Below, piece after piece: positions 62,101-64,000 of a stretch of 64,000 bases of DNA. The position numbers were made by a program, and so were the translations under genes. The notes under the pieces were generated by a model that saw only the letters and a list, made by a program, of their open reading frames with translations, was not told the origin of the DNA and did not search any database. The DNA is from Acanthaster planci (lineage: Eukaryota; Echinodermata; Asteroidea; Valvatida; Acanthasteridae). Location of the stretch: contig NW_019091431.1 of the NCBI RefSeq assembly GCF_001949145.1, positions 1,041,426 through 1,105,425 on the forward strand, read 5' to 3'. Every line of letters begins with the position of its first letter. Positions within the stretch are counted from its first letter, which is position 1.

Positions 62101-63930
62101 AACTCCTCCCCTGGTTTTTTCCACAGGTATAACATCAACTTCCTGAAGGGGTCGTGGTGGCCTGTGTTGGAAGATTTGTATGAGGAGAATGTTCCTGTGT
62201 ACAGATTCATACAGCGACCTGGTGACTTGGTGTGGGTCAACGCAGGGGCTGTGCATTGGGTGCAGGCAGTGGTAAGTACATGGAGCAACTGTAGAGTCCA
62301 GCACTTACACATGAAACAGTTGTAGAGTTTGTTTAATATTTAGACTAGCAGGCGTTGATCGATTGTGCTATTCAATATCATTTTTTTGGCGAAGTTTTTT
62401 GAAGAAATTGTTGTGTTTATCTTCACATAAGAGATGTCTGTTGTAATCTCTCAATAAATATCAAAATCCTGATTTTTTTTTTTTTTTGGTGTTTAGTACC
62501 GGCCGATCTGTTGGGACCCATTGAAGACTATTATTATTTTAATTGTAGAAGGAAGATATCAAAATTGTTAATCCTACTTAAATGTGTTGATTCGATCTGG
62601 TTAATTGTACTCTTTCTGTCAGTGGGATGCAAGACCAAATGTGATTTGCTCATCCACTAACTTCCACTGATTTGTGTTGATTTTGGTTTGATCAGGGTTG
62701 GTGCAATAACATAGCATGGAATGTGGGTCCACTGATCAGCAGCCAGTACAAGCTGTCAGTGGAACGCTACGAGTGGAATAAGCTGCAGGGCTACAAGTCC
62801 ATCGTTCCCATGGTTCATCTCTCCTGGAATATGGCCAGAAACATCAAGATCACCGAGCCCAAACTCTTCGAGATGATGAAGTAAGGAATAAAGATGATGT
62901 GCTCAAAAAAAGAGCACTTGGAAAGGATTGGTGAAAATTTCCCTGGACGTTCTTAGGAATGTTGAGAAGAACTAAGGGAAGACTCTCAAATAGCACTATC
63001 AGGTCTCTTGAGGCATGGATATTTAAGGACAAGAGATGAACCTTTCTAGGGAAATCGACAACACTTTTTCCCCCCACAGCTTATTTTGGAAAGTGAAATT
63101 CCTGACGTCATCGGCTTCTGAAAACAGGGTATTAAGTTTCTGAGAAAAACAAAATAGGAAAAGTGAAAGTGTGTCAGACTACAATTTTCATTTTCTGTGT
63201 AACTTCAGTATAATTCTTTCTTTCTAAAAGTTCAGGAAAAGCACTGAATTTCCTTGGTGTGGATCAAAATGACTTAGTGTTTTCTAAATTGTGTATAGAG
63301 CTCCCTGTTAACAACATCGTGATGTCCCTCGTTCCAGGTACTGCTTACTGCGGACGCTCAAACAGACGCAGATGACGCTGGACCTCCTGAAGGAGATGGG
63401 GGTGGAGGTGCATTGGCATGGCCGAGCCAAGAATGAAACTGCCCATTACTGCGTCAACTGTGAGGTAACCAGTGATCCCAGTCGCTGCAGGGCATCCTAA
63501 TCACTACTTGAGCACACCTCTGACACACTCTCTGGTTTAAAATGGAAACGAGAAGCAGAAATGATTTCAGTTTTAGCCATAAGGGCAGAATCCAGGAAAA
63601 CAGGAGTCCAAATATCACCAACGCAAATTCAGAATCAACTGAACACCCCAATGCCACTAACTTGTCAGGTTAGAATTCAAACGAGGGACACTGGACAAAG
63701 ACAGGACCCCTGCGCCGACCTTGACCTCTTCATTTCTTCCTTGTTTCTCATACCAGGTGGAGGTGTTCAACATTCTCTTTACGACGGAGAAGGATCGAAA
63801 GTATGAGGTCCATTGTCAGGACTGTGCCCGCAAAGCCAGTCACAACTTGGAGGGCTTCGTGGTGCTGGAACAGTACAAACTGCAGGACCTAATGGATGCC
63901 TACGATGCCTTTGTCCTCCATGTACCCGAG
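8037..63930 (+). CDS. KDM6A: Lysine-specific demethylase 6A (UTX), gene span, 26 coding exons, 3' end outside window
   Basis: The exons listed separately join in frame to 1608 codons. UTX removes di- and trimethyl marks from histone H3 lysine 27 using Fe(II) and 2-oxoglutarate, and works in the nucleus within the MLL3/4 (COMPASS-like) complexes. TPR repeats span about residues 60-385 and are the expected interaction module. A basic KRRK...QKKK cluster ends exon 13, and a Q-rich tract follows. The JmjC domain holds H1361, E1363 and H1441 as iron ligands; the 80-residue H-to-H spacing is the same as in human UTX. The 2-oxoglutarate-binding lysine and threonine of [11 protein letters not shown] are present. 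Zinc ligands C1546, C1549, C1570 and C1573 form the C-terminal domain. An in-frame TAG at 7995-7997 and no intervening ATG support the start at 8037. Only the extreme C terminus is missing. Confidence 0.97.
8221..8287 (+). CDS. KDM6A: KDM6A coding exon 2
   Basis: 67 nt after a CCCACAG acceptor and a 110-bp intron. It gives [16 protein letters not shown] and NRALLIK, aligning with human [20 protein letters not shown]. It ends in phase 0 at GTAGGA. Confidence 0.92.
8605..8615 (+). promoter_or_regulatory. YY1-type motif
   Basis: AAAATGGCGGC matches the YY1 consensus. It lies about 570 bp inside the gene from the start codon, in the CpG-containing 5' part of intron 2, where YY1 sites often sit in TATA-less genes. 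Confidence 0.3.
10890..11010 (+). repeat. tRNA-derived SINE-like segment
   Basis: An A-box-like TAGTGTATTGGTCAGG at about 10901 is followed by a good B box, GGTTCCAATCC (within 10955-10970). The spacing and the lack of tRNA folding point to a SINE head. Confidence 0.4.
11543..11887 (+). CDS. THAP-domain protein, single-exon frame nested in KDM6A intron 2
   Basis: 114 codons from ATG at 11543, ending at TAG 11885-11887. The protein is almost only a THAP zinc-dependent DNA-binding domain: MPTRC at the N terminus, C5 and C10, W33, then C54 and H57 in LCSNHF, and an AVQTIF box at about residues 88-93 in place of the usual AVPTIF. A basic tail (KKTTEKR...KQKR) follows. THAP domains occur in transcription factors and in P-element-type transposases. 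I saw no transposase domain downstream. It may be a small gene, a first exon reading to an early stop, or a fossil or domesticated transposon end. An ATG 9 nt upstream (11534) is less likely because THAP proteins typically begin MP-x-x-C. Confidence 0.75.
   Translation: MPTRCVAASCGNTSKDGTSMHNFLKDRKYWKIWTAKVRLTRAKWTGPSPSSKLCSNHFKPECFEPIATLQELFFIKLTRLHKPDAVQTIFLHREKSKKTTEKRGAVEKHKQKRV
11888..13443. other. KDM6A intron 2, middle part
   Basis: AT-rich intron without a supported gene. The 167-codon frame at 12811-13314 shows no domain and ends in ACATGT microsatellite, so I do not call it. Confidence 0.5.
13444..13593. repeat. 20-bp minisatellite
   Basis: About six copies of TGTACATGTATATCAGTGGA in tandem, with small variations (TGTGCATG, TCTGTGG) and one unit extended by CATGTA. 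The unit is itself built on the TACATGTA palindrome common in this window. Confidence 0.9.
13708..13867. mobile_element. Pogo/Tigger-like MITE with TA target duplication
   Basis: The 160-bp element begins CAGTTGAACCTCGTTA and ends CAACGAGGTTTAACTG, which is its near-perfect inverse. TA dinucleotides flank it at 13706-13707 and 13868-13869. The CAGTTGAACCTCG end is typical of pogo-family (Tc1/mariner) elements. It has no coding capacity. Confidence 0.75.
13870..15684. other. KDM6A intron 2, right part
   Basis: Intron sequence with scattered ACATGTA repeats up to the exon 3 acceptor. No gene or RNA supported. Confidence 0.6.
15685..15793 (+). CDS. KDM6A: KDM6A coding exon 3
   Basis: 109 nt after TTTCAG giving [15 protein letters not shown] and [17 protein letters not shown], the first TPR-like helices (human CQLGHFNLLLEDYPK). 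Donor GTACTT, phase 1. Confidence 0.92.
15794..17987 (+). other. KDM6A intron 3
   Basis: 2.2 kb. It contains an imperfect hairpin at 17054-17138, with arms AAGGAGTGCGAT and ATCGCGCTCCTT. No gene supported. Confidence 0.6.
17054..17138. repeat. Imperfect hairpin repeat
   Basis: Outer arms TTAAGGAGTGCGAT and ATCGCGCTCCTTAA enclose an inner ACTCC/GGAGT pair. The ~85-bp foldback could be a small MITE or a structured RNA segment. Confidence 0.5.
17988..18037 (+). CDS. KDM6A: KDM6A coding exon 4
   Basis: 50 nt after TTCCAG giving [17 protein letters not shown], nearly the same as human ALSAYQRYYSLQSDYWK. Donor GTGGGT, phase 0. Confidence 0.94.
18413..18471 (+). CDS. KDM6A: KDM6A coding exon 5
   Basis: 59 nt after AACAG giving [19 protein letters not shown], a TPR segment. 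The donor GTAAGT at 18472 opens the giant intron 5. The split tryptophan is completed in exon 6. Confidence 0.94.
18668..19441. mobile_element. Inverted-repeat element with TTACTTGCCC motifs
   Basis: The left end (AGGCATCAACATTAATTTTG, then TTGTCCATCGGGCAAGTA) is matched on the other strand by the right end (AGGCCTCGACATTAATTGTT, then GTCCGATTGCCC). Both ends carry TTACTTGCCC repeats, and a further TTACTTGCCCG lies near 26810. The body is non-coding. Confidence 0.45.
19965..19989. repeat. (AG)n microsatellite
   Basis: About 12 uninterrupted AG units. Confidence 0.95.
24160..24400. promoter_or_regulatory. Candidate intronic regulatory element
   Basis: A compositionally distinct, motif-rich stretch with ATGCATATATTAAT, GGGCGGAGCC, and a palindromic pair of E-boxes (CATCTGTCCAGATG at about 24308-24321). 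There is no coding signal. Intron location and density of binding-site-like motifs suggest an enhancer, but this is inference only. Confidence 0.2.
24593..24983. mobile_element. 391-bp MITE with ~55-bp inverted ends
   Basis: The left end TTAGCGTCAATCTGCGCA...GAAAACGAGGCT and the inverse of the right end TTAGCGCCGTCTGCGCA...GAAACCGAGGCT match over about 55 bp. The outermost TTA/TAA may be target duplication. The interior frame is not recognisable as protein. Confidence 0.6.
24984..36264 (+). other. KDM6A intron 5, part 2
   Basis: 11 kb of intron with no supported gene. The longer open frames (for example 27502-27855, 29293-29703, 32910-33293) lack domains and behave as chance frames. A small diverged direct duplication of about 37 bp is visible near 27475-27550. 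An RFX-like site is listed separately. Confidence 0.55.
29766..29779 (+). promoter_or_regulatory. RFX X-box-like motif
   Basis: GTTGCTATGGAAAC differs by one base from the RFX consensus GTTGCCATGGAAAC. It lies mid-intron, far from any known start. A second half-similar site (GCCGCCATGGCAAC) is near 48489. The function is unproven. Confidence 0.25.
36265..36690. repeat. Cluster of a diverged ~28-bp motif
   Basis: Four to five degenerate copies of AGCCCAGTCGAGGAGTGGGTG followed by a TTTA(G/T)CC end occur at about 36265, 36327, 36472/36506 and 36660. The spacing is irregular, so this looks like remnants of an old tandem or interspersed repeat. Confidence 0.55.
38749..38765. repeat. (CA)n microsatellite
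   Basis: About eight uninterrupted CA units. Confidence 0.9.
40561..40630 (-). repeat. Inverted copy of the repeat at 5040-5107
   Basis: The reverse complement reads TTTTCCAATACTCAGCTTCG and continues through GGCTTCAACTG to TGACTTTG, as in the copy between APTX and KDM6A. Confidence 0.6.
41463..41497. repeat. Short tandem repeat TTTTATACACA x3
   Basis: Three near-identical 11-12-bp units (TTTTATACACA, TTTTATACACG, TTTTATACACA). Confidence 0.8.
42486..42834. mobile_element. 349-bp foldback MITE
   Basis: Left end TGTTACGCTCCAACTATAGC and the inverse of the right end TGTTACGCCCCAACTATAGC match with few changes. Complementarity continues for about 75 bp through repeated CCCAACT and AGTTGGG words. 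There is no coding capacity. Internal subrepeats of AGTTGGG make each arm partly self-complementary. Confidence 0.8.
42945..43191. mobile_element. ~247-bp MITE with GTGACCCACTCTGT ends
   Basis: The left terminus GTGACCCACTCTGTGAAAAT plus GAGTCA is mirrored at the right by TGACTCATTTTTACAGAGTG plus GGTCAC, about 30 bp with one or two mismatches. It sits 110 bp from the foldback MITE at 42486-42834. Confidence 0.75.
43823..43870. repeat. 24-bp tandem duplication
   Basis: Two identical adjacent copies of a unit starting TTGGCCCCTCTCTGC and ending CAGTGCT. Confidence 0.95.
49009..49130 (+). mobile_element. Foldback element, copy A
   Basis: 122 bp. The left end AGAGGGATTGCATGG and then CCATCTTGCA are inverted at the right end as TGCAAGATGG and CCATGCAAAGCCTCT. 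The middle carries CAAAGGAGGTTTCCC. Related copies are at 59564-59680 (inverted) and 61832-61953. Confidence 0.75.
51642..51817 (+). CDS. KDM6A: KDM6A coding exon 6
   Basis: 176 nt after TTCCAG giving [18 protein letters not shown] and [20 protein letters not shown], two TPR helices (human [20 protein letters not shown]). Donor GTAAGT. Confidence 0.96.
52130..52164 (+). CDS. KDM6A: KDM6A coding exon 7
   Basis: 35-nt microexon-like exon after TTGCAG giving (I)[11 protein letters not shown], matching human IQFHIAHLYETQ. Donor GTAAGG. Confidence 0.93.
52165..52624 (+). other. KDM6A intron 7
   Basis: 460 bp, with a run of ten or more C near 52490. Nothing else seen. Confidence 0.6.
52625..52718 (+). 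CDS. KDM6A: KDM6A coding exon 8
   Basis: 94 nt after TTCACAG giving [16 protein letters not shown] and [10 protein letters not shown], a TPR pair. Donor GTAAGG, phase 1. Confidence 0.94.
52719..53833 (+). other. KDM6A intron 8 with ACTATCC motif cluster
   Basis: 1.1 kb. From about 53660 to 53810 there are several ACTATCC words and their inverse GGATAGT, for example CACTATCCTCCAGTGGATAG. This looks like a decayed small repeat. Confidence 0.5.
53834..54059 (+). CDS. KDM6A: KDM6A coding exon 9
   Basis: 226 nt after CTCTAG giving [20 protein letters not shown] and [19 protein letters not shown], the most conserved TPR block of UTX. Donor GTAGGT. Confidence 0.97.
54060..54409 (+). other. KDM6A intron 9
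   Basis: 350 bp, no other feature seen. Confidence 0.6.
54410..54541 (+). CDS. KDM6A: KDM6A coding exon 10
   Basis: 132 nt after GACAG giving [20 protein letters not shown] and [14 protein letters not shown], a TPR. Donor GTGAGT. Confidence 0.97.
54684..54812 (+). CDS. KDM6A: KDM6A coding exon 11
   Basis: 129 nt after ACACAG giving [18 protein letters not shown] and [15 protein letters not shown], the last TPR helix. Donor GTAAGT. Confidence 0.95.
54813..55256 (+). other. KDM6A intron 11
   Basis: 444 bp, no other feature seen. Confidence 0.6.
55257..55350 (+). CDS. KDM6A: KDM6A coding exon 12
   Basis: 94 nt after CACACAG giving [20 protein letters not shown], identical over 20 residues to human UTX just after the TPRs. 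Phase 0 at GTGAAA. Confidence 0.97.
55351..55889 (+). other. KDM6A intron 12
   Basis: 539 bp, no supported feature. Confidence 0.6.
55890..56126 (+). CDS. KDM6A: KDM6A coding exon 13 (proline-rich and basic NLS-like segment)
   Basis: 79 codons, phase 0 at both ends, so it can be skipped in frame. It begins [20 protein letters not shown] and ends with [12 protein letters not shown], a bipartite-type nuclear localisation signal. Reading through the donor GTTAGT would add VSWTMK and stop at 56147, which would truncate the protein before the JmjC domain. Confidence 0.88.
56127..56466 (+). other. KDM6A intron 13
   Basis: 340 bp, no other feature seen. Confidence 0.6.
56467..56799 (+). CDS. KDM6A: KDM6A coding exon 14 (glutamine-rich)
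   Basis: 111 codons after ACCCAG. It encodes a Q-rich tract made of mixed CAG and CAA codons, then [20 protein letters not shown] and [17 protein letters not shown]. The second part matches the human LTPQKLQHLEQL...LMQQHQM segment. Phase 0 at both ends. Confidence 0.93.
56503..56585 (+). repeat. KDM6A: Interrupted (CAG/CAA)n coding repeat
   Basis: The polyglutamine-coding repeat within exon 14 is mixed CAG and CAA with a few CTG and GCC interruptions, which limits slippage. Confidence 0.85.
56947..58344 (+). CDS. KDM6A: KDM6A coding exon 15 (large disordered exon)
   Basis: A single 1398-nt exon (466 codons) after TTATAG, phase 0 at both ends. It begins [14 protein letters not shown] and is rich in S, G, P, N and Q. 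The composition is that of an intrinsically disordered linker. It corresponds to the poorly conserved middle region of UTX. Its donor is GTAGGC; the frame would stop five codons later. Confidence 0.92.
58623..58871 (+). CDS. KDM6A: KDM6A coding exon 16
   Basis: 83 codons after CGTCAG giving [20 protein letters not shown] and [18 protein letters not shown], matching human SSAEVLKACRNLGKNGLSN and PLPKDKLNPPTPSIY. Donor GTGAGT. Confidence 0.97.
59134..59238 (+). ncRNA. Box C/D snoRNA-like, copy 1, in KDM6A intron 16
   Basis: C box GTGATGA at 59143-59149, D'-like CTGA at 59186-59189, C'-like TCTGAAG, and a D position reading CTTA at 59228-59231. A short terminal stem forms with one mismatch (CTTAGA/TCCAAG). 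The sequence matches copy 2 at 61515-61616 at roughly four in five positions, best around GTGGTATTCTTGAGCTG. The D position is 94 nt before the 3' splice site at 59325, as expected for an intron-processed C/D snoRNA. The CTGA to CTTA change in the D box may make this copy inactive or weak. The RNA target was not identified. Confidence 0.55.
59326..59502 (+). CDS. KDM6A: KDM6A coding exon 17
   Basis: 59 codons after AACAG giving [20 protein letters not shown] and TKTLVE, nearly identical to human [19 protein letters not shown], in the region just N-terminal to the JmjC domain. Donor GTGAGC. Confidence 0.97.
59564..59680 (-). mobile_element. Foldback element, copy B (inverted), in KDM6A intron 17
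   Basis: The reverse complement reads AGAGGGTTTGCATGGCTGCC and carries the same CAAAGGAGGTTTCCC centre as copies A and C. The opposite orientation shows that the family moves. Confidence 0.7.
59799..59933 (+). CDS. KDM6A: KDM6A coding exon 18
   Basis: 45 codons after ACCCAG giving [20 protein letters not shown] and [19 protein letters not shown] (human [19 protein letters not shown]). Donor GTAAGT. Confidence 0.97.
59934..60348 (+). other. KDM6A intron 18
   Basis: 415 bp ending in a tandem CAGCAG acceptor. No other feature seen. Confidence 0.6.
60349..60398 (+). CDS. KDM6A: KDM6A coding exon 19 (NAGNAG acceptor)
   Basis: 50 nt giving [16 protein letters not shown]. The acceptor CCAGCAG is a NAGNAG type: use of the upstream AG would start at 60346 and add one glutamine. 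Donor GTAGGA. Confidence 0.9.
60621..60725 (+). CDS. KDM6A: KDM6A coding exon 20
   Basis: 105 nt after CTGTAG giving [16 protein letters not shown], matching human FKTIKFGTNIDLSDDK. Donor GTAAGG. Confidence 0.96.
60919..61067 (+). CDS. KDM6A: KDM6A coding exon 21 (JmjC start)
   Basis: 149 nt after CCACAG giving [20 protein letters not shown] and GSRTP, which carries the conserved lysine and threonine that contact 2-oxoglutarate. Donor GTAAGT. Confidence 0.98.
61515..61616 (+). ncRNA. Box C/D snoRNA-like, copy 2, in KDM6A intron 21
   Basis: Canonical C box GTGATGA at 61522-61528 and D box CTGA at 61607-61610. A perfect 6-bp terminal stem forms (TCTGGA 61515-61520 with TCCAGA 61611-61616). 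D' is CTGA at 61565-61568 and C' is ATGAAG-like at 61578-61583. Candidate guides lie upstream of D' (ATTCTTGAGCTGAGACG) and of D (CACCGATCACCTACTA). The D box ends 98 nt before the 3' splice site at 61708, the usual place for intron-encoded C/D snoRNAs. C/D snoRNAs guide 2'-O-methylation of rRNA or snRNA with fibrillarin. I could not assign a target or a known family name. Confidence 0.68.
61709..61823 (+). CDS. KDM6A: KDM6A coding exon 22 (first iron ligands)
   Basis: 115 nt after AATAG giving [21 protein letters not shown]1361 and E1363 are the first two Fe(II) ligands. The [17 protein letters not shown] tail diverges from human WFVVPEGYWGVLNDFCE but keeps the YWG. Donor GTAGGT. Confidence 0.98.
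61832..61953 (+). mobile_element. Foldback element, copy C, in KDM6A intron 22
   Basis: 122 bp, the same length as copy A. It starts AGAGGATGTGCGCGGCTGCC only 8 bp after exon 22 and ends GCGTAAAGCCTCT. It folds into a long imperfect hairpin. Confidence 0.75.
62127..62271 (+). CDS. KDM6A: KDM6A coding exon 23 (third iron ligand)
   Basis: 145 nt after CCACAG giving [20 protein letters not shown] and [20 protein letters not shown]1441 is the distal Fe(II) ligand. Donor GTAAGT, phase 0. Confidence 0.98.
62272..62695 (+). other. KDM6A intron 23
   Basis: 424 bp with a T run near 62473. No other feature seen. Confidence 0.6.
62696..62880 (+). CDS. KDM6A: KDM6A coding exon 24
   Basis: 185 nt after GATCAG giving [20 protein letters not shown] and [20 protein letters not shown], the end of the JmjC barrel. 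Donor GTAAGG. Confidence 0.98.
62881..63337 (+). other. KDM6A intron 24
   Basis: 457 bp, no supported feature. Confidence 0.6.
63338..63464 (+). CDS. KDM6A: KDM6A coding exon 25 (zinc ligands 1-2)
   Basis: 127 nt after TCCAG giving [20 protein letters not shown] and [19 protein letters not shown]1546 and C1549 are the first zinc cysteine pair of the UTX C-terminal domain. Donor GTAACC. Confidence 0.97.
63757..63930 (+). CDS. KDM6A: KDM6A coding exon 26 (zinc ligands 3-4; last exon in window)
   Basis: 58 codons after ACCAG giving [20 protein letters not shown] and [20 protein letters not shown], with C1570 and C1573 completing the zinc site. The GAG|GTAGGT donor at 63931 predicts at least one further exon outside the window; human UTX has only about a dozen more residues after this point. 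Confidence 0.95.
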
Positions 63931-64000
63931 GTAGGTAATGTAGTCTCTACCCTGGTCTGTAACCCAATCCCAACCCCCCCCCCAACAAAAAAGGGAGAAA
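63931..64000 (+). other. Start of KDM6A intron 26
   Basis: Begins with GTAGGT and continues to the window edge, with a C run near 63970. The final coding exon is not in the window. Confidence 0.7.

Noticed and set aside
1-64000. CRISPR array, bacterial operon or phage features
   Set aside because: The window is a eukaryotic nuclear genome. The tandem repeats have no spacer structure and there are no operon-like gene runs.

Overview
This is a window from an animal nuclear genome. Genes are split by GT-AG introns, intergenic and intronic DNA is AT-rich and full of short repeats, and both recognisable genes are metazoan. The many TACATGTA-type palindromes, the abundant small inverted-repeat elements, and a UTX protein close to the vertebrate one but single-copy in style suggest a marine invertebrate, most likely a deuterostome (echinoderm, hemichordate or cephalochordate). 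The sequence alone does not fix the species.

Layout. At 1-283 there may be the last coding exon of an unrecognised plus-strand gene, followed by a short convergent 3' region. An aprataxin-like DNA-repair gene (APTX) lies on the minus strand at 998-4488. Its six coding exons give 203 residues: a HIT domain and a C-terminal C2H2 zinc finger, with no visible FHA domain. A 3.5-kb spacer separates it head-to-head from the main gene. The spacer is CpG-rich in its right half and holds a pair of ~130-bp inverted repeats facing each other 1.55 kb apart.

The rest of the window, from 8037 to the right edge, is the histone H3K27 demethylase gene UTX (KDM6A) on the plus strand. I could place 26 coding exons that join in frame to 1608 codons: N-terminal TPR repeats, a basic NLS-like segment, a glutamine-rich region, one very large disordered exon, the JmjC catalytic domain with its iron and 2-oxoglutarate ligands intact, and the zinc-binding C-terminal domain. 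The last residues lie beyond the window. A 33-kb intron splits the TPR region. An intact THAP-domain reading frame is nested in intron 2.

Accessory content. The most notable item is a pair of paralogous box C/D snoRNA-like sequences in KDM6A introns 16 and 21. Each sits about 90 nt upstream of the 3' splice site, the position expected for intron-hosted C/D snoRNAs. The introns also hold several families of non-autonomous inverted-repeat elements, tRNA-derived SINE-like pieces, minisatellites and a telomere-like perfect hairpin. Functionally, the window joins a DNA strand-break end-processing gene, a chromatin eraser and, through its introns, probable RNA-modification guides. The association of APTX and KDM6A is probably only positional, although their 5' ends face each other.
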